This document shows, in pieces, positions 11,082-21,479 of a stretch of DNA of 64,000 bases. The translations under genes were made by a program, and so were the position numbers. Every line of letters begins with the position of its first letter. Position 1 is the first letter of the stretch. This DNA comes from Chrysopilus asiliformis (lineage: Eukaryota > Arthropoda > Insecta > Diptera > Rhagionidae). Below the pieces are notes generated by a model, which saw only the letters and a program-made list of their open reading frames with translations, did not search any database and had not been told where the DNA came from. The stretch covers positions 95,480,284 through 95,544,283 of the forward strand of contig OZ035962.1 of assembly GCA_964034945.1 (NCBI GenBank), read 5' to 3'.

Positions 11082-11165
11082 TAGTTGATGCTTTACAAAC
11101 GGTATACTAAATCTAATATAGTCATATATGATTCTCAAATAGAGTATAAAAAATTAAAATCGATG

Positions 11166-12267
11166 ACACATGCGAAAATATTTTTAATTCGCGAGGTCTT
11201 TTGAATCTCTACGTTGTATAACTCGTGATGGCATTCGCTAATGTTGTACGAATATAATATAATGTCCCATATAGTTGCTATTCAAGTTAAAAAGCTGCTC
11301 TCCAAACACGATGAAATTTAATTCTTTTATCGTTCAACCCTCTGCCGTTGACCACCCGTTGAAAATTCGCACAAGAAAACAAGTGTCTTAAAAGTTGCCT
11401 CGTTTACATCATAAGGTGGTGGTGCCTTTGTCATCCGAATGACAGGCAAGCATAATAATTCCGAGCTGGTATCTAAGCAAGTGACCTAATCGAAAGCTGA
11501 ACAGATACAACGTCGCCATATGATTTCATGGCCTATTGCCCCTTTGTAGAATCTTCCCTGACTTCATTGCCAGTTTGTAGAATCGCTGTTTTTTTTTGAT
11601 TCTGGGATGATAGCCGAGAGCGCCAAACCCATTGAAGTTTATTTTCGCAACGGAATTTTTTGCAAAGTTGAGGAAAAAAGAAGAAATTTTTTATATGGAT
11701 TTTATAAATAAGTTAGAGAAAAATAAAAACAAATGATGTTATGATGTGTTCTTGAATGTGCGACGATAATAAAGAAAAATTTGAAATATAAAGAGGCCAA
11801 CTGAACGTGCCCCCCTTTTCTATTCCCAATGGAAAGTGATCGAATAGCAATCTAAATTGGTTTGAAAATTGGAAGTGTTACAGGAAGACAGGAAGATGTT
11901 ACTTTTCCTATTTATTTAAAAAAAAATACTCCAATGTCTTCCGAGTTCCATTTTGATATTGGTGTTCGTTTTTTGTGATGGACTTACTTTCCATTATATT
12001 TAGCACGGCAATATAGGGGAAAGTGTACAGTATGTCGTTATTCGCGTATCTCATGGGGATTTATAGCTTGGATAATTTTTCGGGTTTCGTATGGCAAAAG
12101 GAAATATTATAGTGTGACTTCGATATCTGTCATTCACAAGAATTATAATTGTTTGAGCATTTGAACCCCTAAAAGAAGCTTAAATTCTATTTTCAGCTTA
12201 AAATGTAATTCATAGGAGACCGAAGTTATGAAGATATTTTTTTAAGGGCCCTTAACCCTTTCCTGCC
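11166..12267. other. no recognisable feature
   Basis: AT-rich intronic sequence with no long open frame, tandem repeat or paired ends that I could see. Confidence 0.5.
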
Positions 12268-12270
12268 TTA

Positions 12271-12845
12271 AGGTGGGTTTAGAAACACGAGCATTTTCAT
12301 TTTTACTGGCAAAGTGAGTGAAATGCCAGATTTCTTATGACTCTTTCATCAAGTGGGAAGGGGACGGCAAGCCACTCAGTAAAAATTTTACTGGAAATTT
12401 TGCTTGCATGTAGTGGTTTTACTATCCATAATTTTCGTCGACGATAGGAAAGTTATGGCAGTAAACAACAAGAAACACATTGGACTTCCCCGCCCTGCCA
12501 GCAAAATGTTACCCCTGAAGTATGGGGAATTATGGCAGCCAGCAAAAGTAAGGTTAAGTTCGATGTTTATTTGAAAGCTACGCATTTTAAATGGAAACGG
12601 GAGGTAAAAATAATTATGTTATTAATTATAACATCACACAAAATGATTTTGTTAGGTGAAATTGAAGTGCTAACAAACGTATTGCTGCGAGAAGGTGATG
12701 TGCAGTGACAGTTCGCCATAAAGTGGAAGGGAAAGTACGTGTGAGACACTGATGTGATCGACTTTTTGCGCACGTAAATTTGAATTTCGCTATCCCGCTC
12801 ACTTTGCCAGTAAAAATGAAAATGCTCGTGTTTCTAAACCCACCT
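12271..12845. mobile_element. PIF/Harbinger-like MITE with TTA duplication
   Basis: AGGTGGGTTTAGAAACACGA at the left is exactly inverted at the right, and the match continues for about 55 bp, including TTTTACTGGCAAAGTGAG. TTA precedes (12268-12270) and follows (12846-12848) the element, as expected for the TWA target of PIF/Harbinger transposases. TTTACTGGC words recur inside. There is no transposase frame. Confidence 0.75.
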
Positions 12846-12984
12846 TTACGGTTTCCCTGCAGTTAGAAACAGTGGGCTCTATCAATAGTCATAAAGATAA
12901 AGGATGTTAAAATTAAACACGCAACTTAAACACCAGCCTATTAATAAACCAATTTCATCTGGAGTTTTAACACCCCCTAGTTCC

Positions 12985-13440
12985 ACTTCTTCGGAGTAAA
13001 AATGGGACAAAGAATATTTAAGTTATTCTTACAGGATCTTCCCTTTCGAATTTTGAAATTCTGGCACCAGATTCGTGCTCAGCGACCACAAAAATCCCCT
13101 AATGCCAGTTTTTCAGAGAGAAAATGGGAAAAGGATGTTTGCGTTAACCATAAAGGACCTTCTGTTTCGAATTTTGAAATTCTAACAAGAGATTTCCACT
13201 AAAACCACTTAAGACAAGTTTTTTTTAATTTGCGTTATCTTTACAGAATCTCCCGTTTATAATTTTGAAATTCCAACACCAGATTAGTGATCAGCGATCC
13301 CGAAACCCCCCTTAAGCCAGTAAAAATGGGACAAAAAAGAAAAAAAATTGGAAAACCGAGAAAAAATTGGTAAACGGATATTTGCTTAATCCTTACACGA
13401 CCTTACGTTTCGAATTTTGTGAAACCGTTTCATACCGAGC
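12985..13440 (+). repeat. decayed tandem satellite (relative of the 3270-3922 array)
   Basis: TTCGAATTTTGAAATTCT, CAGATTCGTGCTCAGCGACC and TTATCCTTACA-like blocks recur three to four times at irregular spacing. The order of blocks matches the 121-bp monomer at 3270-3922, but the units are diverged and partly deleted. Confidence 0.7.
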
Positions 13441-14080
13441 ACCTATAATGTAAAATTAAACTGTTTACAAAATTGCATAGCTTATAATTGCAAGATGTTT
13501 TTAGGGTTTTTCAAAAATCTTACTTTGAAGCTTTGTCCCGAATAGACGTCCATTTTGTGCCAGTAAAATGTCTGTGAAGACCTTAGGGTTCGTTTACATT
13601 CGCAGTTTTCGTCAGAATTTTTCTTCTTGCATTTATGATGCGACACGAGTAGTTCCGACAATCTTATATCATCCAGTGGAGACTTCTTTTTAACTAAACT
13701 TTTGAAATTTTGAGTCGTAATATTAACGATCATACTCGGAACATGGTTCCCGGTTCCTAACAAGACGGGTACCCGGTTTCTAACAAGACAGGTACCCGTT
13801 TTCTTATAAGACGGATACCGATTTTCTAACAATACGGGTACCCGGTTCCAGAAAATCACGGTTTTTACAGTCCTAGTATCAACTGTCAAACGGCACAGCA
13901 TTGCCAGAGTGCAATCAACCGTTTTGCGGTTATGGTGCATCAGAGCCATCTGCTGAGAAAAATGCCCGATACTTTTTCCCCAACCCATTATTACGTGTAA
14001 GGGATCGTTTACATCTGATACTTTATTCCGCGAATTTGATTCTGCGACACTAAATTCACGTTTCACAATCGTTTACATTA
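13441..14080. other. unassigned region with a 194-codon minus-strand frame
   Basis: A minus-strand open frame covers 13482-14066. Part of it is generated by four tandem roughly 30-bp units around 13745-13850 (AACAAGACGGGTACCCGGTT). I recognise no domain. GGTTCGTTTACAT-like words occur at 13569, 14003 and near 14070 in direct orientation. It may be a decayed element; I do not call a gene. Confidence 0.3.
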
Positions 14081-17049
14081 CCATTTTTCCAAAAAGACGC
14101 AGGAACCGGAATTTTTTTATACTAAATCGTCGAAATAAATTTAAATTTTGACAACTTTTGCTAAGTGGATTTATTCTGCGATAGATGAACAAAATTCGCA
14201 CAGAAATTCAAGAAAAGCCACTCAACTGATTTCGGTCCTGTTTTTGGCATTTTGCTGGATATTACGGGTGTCAGGTTTCACTCAGGGAATTCACAGTCGT
14301 CTTTTAAAATGCGGGTAAATTTACCGCTCGGTAATTCAGTCAAATTTAACAGATTTTTACCGAGACGGTAACTTGGTTCATGTAAAAATGAATTACCGGA
14401 TTCGGTAATTGTATATATGCCTTGAGTCGTGTTTTCCGGCCCGGTTATTCGGTATCAAGAATCAACCGCGAGTGGCGCTAGTAATGTTTTTAGTTGTCAA
14501 ATTTTCTCGCTGGTTATCTCATCGGACTGCAATTTTTTTCAATTTTGATAGCCGTTGCCACAATAGAAATTCAAAAGAATACATCAAACATGGATTTAAA
14601 GGTATGTGACAATCAAATTCGCAGTTCATGATTTGGTCACGTATCCAATAAAAGCGCTGTTCTCAAATCTGTGCTGTGGGATGTTCACAGCAGAATATTT
14701 TCAGTCTTTTAATATTACCGAAAATACCGAATACCGAATACCGAAGAGGATTGTGAATACCCTCACTGCAAAAAAAATTACCTTTATTCGAAAAAAAGAA
14801 AACGGGTAGTATATTTGAAAGAACTAAATTTTACGATCGATACACCAATTTTTGATTGTGTCTCTTCTTTCTATTGCTTACTAGATTTTTTTTACACTTT
14901 TTTTTACACGACTTTTTCTAACTTCAAATTTTTTTTTACAAAAATTTTTTGCTGACGGAAAGCTGAATGTTTTTTTTATCTAGTATGGATGAGCCACCAT
15001 TGCAGACTTTTCCCTAAAATGAAAAAAAATATGAATATGGAAATGTACGAAAATTAGCAGTTTATCTATCATGACTGATGATTTCATTGAAAATCGATCA
15101 TTGAGTAAATTGCATTTCCCTGCTGCTTCTGCTGATAATGAAATTCTGATATCATTCACTAACAGCCCAGACGGATGGATGGGTAAAAACTCATATGTGA
15201 TGTGGATCCATTATACTGAATGGATTTTCATATGAACATGAAAATCGCTCTATCAGTGGTGATATTCATGTAAGAAAAACCATCAACACGGTGAAATCCA
15301 TACGATGGATTACGTGCGGATTTCTGATGAATCAATGAAATTGTGAGAATATACAATACTTTGGTAAAAAAAAAAACAACAATTTTCCTCCATTGTCAAG
15401 AAACTGACTTCATTCGGTAGCATATTGTGCTGAAGAAAACGCATGTGGCCTTTGAAGATGAAATTCTAATCCACTTTAATAATGGCTTTAGGTTTTAGCA
15501 TACATTGCATAAATTTGCGATATGGAATCGATATGAAAGGCAAAATCCTCTTGACCATGGGAGCCCACGATGTGATATGATGTCAGTATGTTTAGAAAAT
15601 GATTCTCATAAAATGTCGGCCAATGTCTTTTTCATTAATTCTAAGCTTTTGGATGTAGAACTGATGAGTTGGGTGGAATTTTCGGAACTTAGCTTGACTT
15701 GACATGGTTTACTGGATTCAAAGGCACAGACGGTTGATTTGAATAACGCCCCATTTTAATTTTCTGTGTGTGCATGGAATCCTTATTTTCCTTTACGATT
15801 ATAGCCATGGTGATGAAGATGATGATGGTCCATTTCAAAAAGGTATTTGTCATTAAATGGATGCTTATCAAATGCTAGAATGATGATCCCTTAATGTCAA
15901 TTTCGTTCTTCTACCTTCGTCATTAATGCTTGATTGCCTGGATTTGAAATGTTCTTTCATAAAAAACTTTCTCCTCTTATATACGATTAACTTTACCTTC
16001 ATCGGTTTTTATATCCTTTCGCGAAATCGTATATTTTTCCACTTCTCAAAGTATGTATTTATGTTGAGTATCATCCTTGTTAAAATTCATTTGTGTAAAT
16101 TTAACAAAAAGTTGTTGAAATTGAAGAAGGAAATTAATCGAAATTTAATGAAATGCTTTTTATCGCATCGATACACACAAGAGTAATTTTTATAATAAAT
16201 ATTGACATTGCCTGGTAGAAGATAAGGCCCTGTGGATAAATTTTTGTACATTCAGCATTCGGGCGGTAACAGAATTTTCTACTTGACTTTACAAAAAAAG
16301 TAGGTTAAAAGTTTCTAGACACTGGCTATGCAATATAAAAACTTAAACATGGAATTTCACGAGGAAAGTAGAAAGCTTCGATTTTTATCGGAAAAGGGTT
16401 ATTTTTTAGTAAAATCACAAGAAATAAAACTTTCTTTGACATAATATGTTTTTAAAAGTTGTTTTACTTGTATTTTGTTTTAGTTTTGTTGAATTTCTCA
16501 AAAAGTTTCCAGTCCCTTTTTTTTTGAAGATTAACTTTGAATTGTATTAAAACAGGATAAAGTTTGTTTATTTTGCTTTTTAATGAGCAAATATTTTGTA
16601 AATCTTTGACAACGGAGATGATCTTCTTAGAACAAGTAGAGGCAGTTGTAGAACGTGAAACAGAGAGCGCAATACAAGGTGTGGTTTAACCAACTGAGAA
16701 CTGTAGCATAACGGATTCGTTACATTACAGCATTTCGCGATTTTTTAAAGACAGCCAATCAAACTTCGAAGTTCTTGCTTCGGCAAAAGTGCTATATTTG
16801 CACAATCTTTATTAATTCTCATTTTGTTTGTTTGGTTGTGCGAGTATAAACCTTTTGTTGGAGCGAAAGCCCAGAGCGAAGCTTGTATTTGGTGCCTTCG
16901 TGATGAAAAAAAAAATTTGATAACACGCATTTTTGTATGCTTGGAAATTTTGAAAGATTGATCAGAGAGAAGACGTTTGTCTCCATTTTTAAAAAAAGTT
17001 CATCGGTATGTAACAAAAATTCCGCCGCAGGCAAATTTTTTGCAAAATA
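14081..17049. other. no recognisable gene; short word repeats only
   Basis: Contains GGTAAWTTACCG-type words at 14325-14410, a short (ATACCGA)n run at 14715-14745, and ATGGAT/CATATG words at 15165-15330. None is bounded by clear terminal repeats. No coding exon is supported. Confidence 0.45.
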
Positions 17050-17051
17050 TA

Positions 17052-17277
17052 CACTCAGAAAAATGGAGGCTAACTCGACGACCTACATACGGCGTAATTG
17101 GCCTCGGGCAGGCGCGCGTTCGCCTGCATGTGGGCAAGTAAAACTGAATTGACCTGAAATTAAGCCACCAGCAGGTGAAGTAAGGCATTGGGAGCTGCAC
17201 GAGTTGACCTTAGATAGGTTAACTCTGACCACTAGCTGGCTTACAGAAAAAAGTTGACCTGGACATTTTTCTGAGTG
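17052..17277 (-). mobile_element. Tc1-like MITE (CACTCAGAAAAATG ends), copy 1
   Basis: The ends CACTCAGAAAAATG and CATTTTTCTGAGTG are inverted, with TA on each side (17050-17051, 17278-17279). The interior is the reverse of the copy at 39653-39924 and lacks about 46 bp found there. It is richer in GC (CGGGCAGGCGCGCGTTCGCC) than its surroundings. Open frames on both strands are by-products. Confidence 0.8.
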
Positions 17278-17282
17278 TAGAA

Positions 17283-17540
17283 AAAACTACAATTTGTGTG
17301 TGGGAGTAGGGAAGAAATGATCCGATTTTGCCTGTTCAAGAACTTCGCAGAATTTCAAGCCTTTAGCTCAATTCTTTCAAAAGTTATGGTGTTTACGGAC
17401 AGACAGACGGACATGCGGACATCAAAATCTTTTGTCATCCCAAACTCCCTGGTGTAGTTCATTTTTGTGTCCCACAATTGGCTCGATGTGTTTCAAACGG
17501 TATACTAAATCTAATATGATTCTCAGTATAAAAAATGCAT
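17283..17540 (-). repeat. repeat family E, copy 2
   Basis: The minus strand reads from the TTTAGTATACCGTTTGAAAC block through the ACACCAGGGAGTTTGGGATG, GTCCGTCTGTCTGTCC and TTGAGCTAAAGGCTTGAAAT blocks, in the same order as in copy 1 and in the plus-strand copies at 32088 and 34560. Confidence 0.7.
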
Positions 17541-17554
17541 ATATTTAGAAAATA

Positions 17555-17960
17555 TAGCGGCGCAGGGGAAAAACTTTAAATGCCAAGGTAAAATATACCA
17601 TTAAATTAGGGTTGCCATTCCGTCCTTGTTTCATTGCATGCTGTCTTCTATTTAAGGAGGTCCGGGAATTATTTTGTTCTTTTTTAATTTAATCGAGGAC
17701 AGCAAAATGTAGCCATAGAAATGCAGTGTCCCGGACACCTTGAAAAAATTCCACCGGGCGCCTTAAATAAAGGCAAAAATGTCTGGGGAAAAGAAGGTCG
17801 GAAGGCAACCCTACCTTAAATTTCCAAAACGGTTGCTAAAGAAGCGCATCTCTATGCTTTGACCCTTATGAGATTCAAATTGGACGCAGCGAACTGCCAA
17901 ATGTCTTAAAATGTCGCCTAAAGCGCCGCGCCGCCTCCAGATAAATGATGAGGTGGGCGC
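17555..17960 (+). repeat. repeat family H, copy 1 (interrupted by a MITE)
   Basis: Blocks GCGGCGCAGGGGAAAAACTT, AAGGTAAAATATACCATTAA, then CGCATCTCTATGCTTTGACC and AAGCGCCGCGCCGCCTC recur in the same order at 31003-31150, where they are continuous. The gap here is filled by the element at 17608-17812. Confidence 0.65.
17608..17812. mobile_element. MITE with GGGTTGCC ends
   Basis: GGGTTGCCATTCCGTCC at the left pairs with GGTCGGAAGGCAACCC at the right, between TA dinucleotides. Comparison with the uninterrupted repeat H at 31060 supports an insertion here. The interior has paired GTCCGGGAATT / GTCCCGGACACC words. No coding sequence. Confidence 0.65.
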
Positions 17961-18022
17961 CTTTATGCTAGAAGCTAGCCTCAATGTCTAGCCGATTAGC
18001 TTGTTAAAGTAAATTTACTAAC

Positions 18023-18145
18023 AGGTCGATTATCTTAGACGCGTCACTTTTTGTGACTCGAAATTGCCTGTTGTTGGTACAAAACAACAAATACTACAGG
18101 CAAATTTCGAGTCACAAAAAGTGACGCGTCTAAGATAATCGACCT
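18023..18145. repeat. 123-bp palindrome, 48-bp arms, GTTGGTACAAAAC loop
   Basis: AGGTCGATTATCTTAGACGC and the rest of a 48-bp arm are matched almost perfectly by the right arm ending in TAATCGACCT. The loop TTGTTGGTACAAAACAACAA itself can pair. A second palindrome at 41208-41336 has the same loop core and the same AGG...CCT outer bases but unrelated stems. Confidence 0.8.
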
Positions 18146-18293
18146 ATAAATCATGGAAGAAAATTTTAATCAGGTTGCAAATTATCGGTTTGAATTTGTG
18201 TAAAATTTACATCCGGTTAGTGGCGATTTATGCCCCGCCTCCTTCCTACCTCCCCTAGTTTTATATTGGCATATCTAATCGAGGTTCAATGTG

Positions 18294-18849
18294 TCGGGTC
18301 TATCAATAAGGACATAACAATTTTGTATTTAAATAAAACACAGAATAATTGAGATATCCGGCTGAAATTTATTCCAGGTTTAGTGGACATGTTACATTTA
18401 AGTATGAAATTCGATGTCGTTCATATGGCCACCGCGAGCACGTTTGCTGATTGATTCTTTGGAGTCAATTTTCCATCACTCTTCCACACATATCGGCCGG
18501 AACGTTGGCAATTTCGCGTTCGATATTGTTCCTGAGCTCCTCTAACGTTGTTGGCTTGTTGGCATAAACCAACGACTTAACATAACCCCATAAAAAGAAA
18601 TCCAACGGCGTTAAATCGCATCAGCGAGGTGGCCATTCGACCGGACCATTTCTCGAGATTACACGATTACCGAACTTCTTCAATAGATCAATTGTTTGAC
18701 CAGCTGTGTGGCATTGCTCGTTCGTGAACTTTACCATGATAAAAATGTAAACTTTGACTGACGTTTTAGCATTGCCAGATCATAAAACAAGTTTTAGGGT
18801 GCGTTTTTATTACAATACAAAATTGTTATGTCCTTATTGAAAGACCCTA
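18294..18849 (-). mobile_element. Tc1/mariner deletion derivative, copy 2
   Basis: Same terminal repeats and C-terminal transposase remnant as 10521-11081. The internal deletion differs: on the minus strand the MVKFTNEQ start is followed by CHTAGQTIDLLKKFGN, so part of the catalytic region preceding the third acidic residue survives here. The left flanking TA is not preserved. Confidence 0.8.
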
Positions 18850-20696
18850 TATATGAAAAAATTGCTTGTTCTGTTAAATTCGTACTTTGGCATACCTCTA
18901 AAAATAAGTACCCGACCATTGCTTATTATTTTCTGTACACTGGATCCTTTTTGTAGCTCTGAAAATTTTTTAAGTGTTGGAATTACACAAAATGTATGCC
19001 AAAGTGATGTCAGAATATCGATTGGTTATTTTCAACACTCTTGCCAAAAATTTCTTTATACCTAAAAGGATATTTATTTAACTTTTCATGATTTTGTATA
19101 CATTCTCAGACGAAGGCATTCCTTAAATTTTTGGTCTACACAATTCTGAAGACGTTCTTAATTTAATTATTTGAGAAATTCTTTAGTTTTTTAATTCACA
19201 ATTTTGCCACCTTTTAAAAACACTTCATTAATAATTTATAATCTCATACATAAAATTTAATGACTCACAAGAGTGCAAATTGCAGCTTTCAACGGATTCT
19301 AAATAACCCAAATTGAACTTTCAATCCTAAAAACAAAAGTCGCATTTGAAAAAAAGTTGAGTTTGCAATGAGAAATTACAGTTCTAAGTTCACATTAATT
19401 AGTCTGGACGGGTTCATAATTGGCACAGTCTGTGCAACATTAAAAAAAGTGCAAAATGGAATTTATGCTGTGCAAGGATGAAAATCAAAGCACTTTAAAT
19501 TGAAACGTAATTCAGACTAAATGACTACTGGCTCCATGCTGGTGCCTTGCTTTTTATATATTTTTCAATTACCTCCTGCCAAACGCTCTTGCAGGACCAT
19601 AAAAACTCATTTCATTATTAAACTCTTCTGTGCTTAGTGGCAAACGTAGCACAACCAAATATCAAATGTTTTTTTTTCAACTAAATTCTGTACTACTTTC
19701 CAGCATCCCAGTTCCTGGTACATATTAGCTTCCAACTTCAGGTTAATTACCAGCTGAGAAAATCAGTGGAACAGGTTGGAGAATACAGGAATCCTTTCAA
19801 ATCTTTATAGTTATGGCTTTCATCGTTCCCAATGGAGCTGACCTCCTTCTACTCGCATGATTTATTAAAGTTTTAATTAATAGCAGCACAATTTTAGAAA
19901 CGAAATATCGTACAGCACTGGAAAAGGGAGAGCTTTTTAGAAATACTGGCTGGTACACGTGGATTATTTGTTTATGCAAGGTTGAAAAATAGGAAGTGAA
20001 CTCCGGAGATCCAGAGTAGTTTTATTAGTAGTAAACCTGCAGAGGTCAGAAATAATGTTTCAGATTCCACACTTTTCTCCTTTTTGCATAATAAAAACAT
20101 GCAAATAGCCAAAGCCTGATTAATCTACGAATTTGCGGAAGTAATTTTGTTTCATTACAGGGAAGTGTAGGCTGGCCTAGTGGATTTTGCAGTTTTTGTG
20201 AGGGGTGAAAATGTCCGGATCGTAAAATTTAGTTACTACCTCGGGACAGTGTTGATCAAAATCCTAATCATTCATTCATATTAACTTCCCAATTGGAATT
20301 TTTATGGAGGTCTTAATCAGGCTCAATTTATCCACTTTTTGTTACCCTCCTGATGAATTAGTGAAAGAGCTTAGTAATAGAGTCGTGGTACAAAAAATGG
20401 GTAGACATTAGATTTTTTTACGAATTTTACACAGTAAGAAATTGCTTCAAGATATTCTGAACTTTTTAATGTAGAGAAAGTACTAAAAACTGGCAAATTT
20501 TATTTGAATTATCTTCCATGCATATTTTACCACTTTCACAGTTGGGTATTTCGCAATATTATAAATTTTGCTACATTTCGACTTAGTTTTGGATAGAATA
20601 ATTTATATCGACGTTCTCCGATACGTCGCCTAGTTTTTAAATCGACTAATCGTTTTTAAATCGACTAACCACTCGGGCTACTTTTTAATGGGTCTA
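18850..20696. other. no recognisable feature
   Basis: AT-rich intron. A short direct repeat TTTTTAAATCGACTAA occurs twice near 20636-20665. There are no long frames or paired ends. Confidence 0.5.
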
Positions 20697-20985
20697 TATT
20701 GGGGCTGAACCCCCGACGAACATCTATGCCAAATTTCAGGCCAATCGGTTCAGTAGTTTCCCCGCGAAAGAGTAACATAGCGCAAAAACTAAGTTTCGAA
20801 ATCACTTTACCCCCTCCCCTTACTCCCCTCACCCCTCGCGATACTTTTCCGTATGCCTATGTTGGAACCAGAACTACCACAGACACGCATGCCAAATTTC
20901 AAGTCAATCGGTTCAGCCGTTTTTGCGTGAAAGAGGAACAGACAGACAGACAGACACCAATTCATTTTTAAATATCAGTATGATT
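20697..20985 (+). repeat. interspersed repeat family A, copy 2
   Basis: Close match to 285-542: TTTCAGGCCAATCGGTTCAG, CCTCCCCTTACTCCCC, TCGGTTCAGCCGTTTTTGCG and (GACA)n, ending near TCAGTATGAT. It includes slightly more 5' sequence (from GGGGCTGAACCCCCGACG) than copy 1. Confidence 0.75.
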
Positions 20986-21174
20986 TTTTCATTATATAGA
21001 TCGCCACATAAAAATAACAAGGCGACCTAAAAACCCACACATTGGAATGAGAAGGGTATCTGATGGCGTCCATATCCCAAGATCAAGGTTTGCGCTACGA
21101 TTTTTACATTTCTTACATATAAGAATAGTAAAATTACCTGAAAAATCGCACTCAGAACGGGGCCCCGCATGTCA

Positions 21175-21402
21175 CCAGGGCAGCAATCATGTATTGTCTT
21201 TCGACTTCGACGCAACTTTTAACTCTTGACTTCGCCATATTAGCAACTTCAAATTTCCTGGAGTGACAGTTAGAATCACGTTTCGATTCATAGTGACGAT
21301 TCCGAGAAATTTCAAGCTGCAGATATGGCGAAGTCAAGAGTTAAAAGCAGCGTCGAAGTCCAAAGACAGAGACGCGTCGGAATACATGATTGGTGCCCAG
21401 GA
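21175..21402. mobile_element. short foldback/MITE, ~60-85 bp arms
   Basis: CTTTTAACTCTTGACTTCGC and the surrounding sequence on the left are matched inverted by GCGAAGTCAAGAGTTAAAAG on the right. Pairing extends outward through CAATCATGTATT with one small indel. The spacer is about 40 bp. Overlapping open frames on both strands result from the symmetry. Confidence 0.7.
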
Positions 21403-21479
21403 TATATTTCCATCGACTCAGTTCGATGAGTTCGCAAAATCTCATTGTGTGTCTGTATGTAAGTAGTTATGTAACATAA

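Larger units (their letters stand above)
10160..11165 (-). repeat. repeat family E, copy 1 (interrupted)
   Basis: On the minus strand it runs from a TTTAGTATACCGTTTGTAAA-like block through ACACCATGGTGTTAGGGAT-type sequence, a short GTCCGTCTGTCTG tract and a TTGAGCTAAAGACTTGAAAT block. Related copies are at 17283, 32088, 34560 and 44020. Phrases shared with repeat B (ACACCAGTGTGTT, TTGAGCTAGAGACTTGAAAT) suggest a sister Helentron-like family. A 561-bp Tc1/mariner derivative is inserted at 10521-11081. Confidence 0.65.

Noticed and set aside
13482..14066. 194-codon minus-strand frame as a gene
   Set aside because: Part is encoded by a short tandem repeat, no domain is recognised, and no splice or promoter context supports it.
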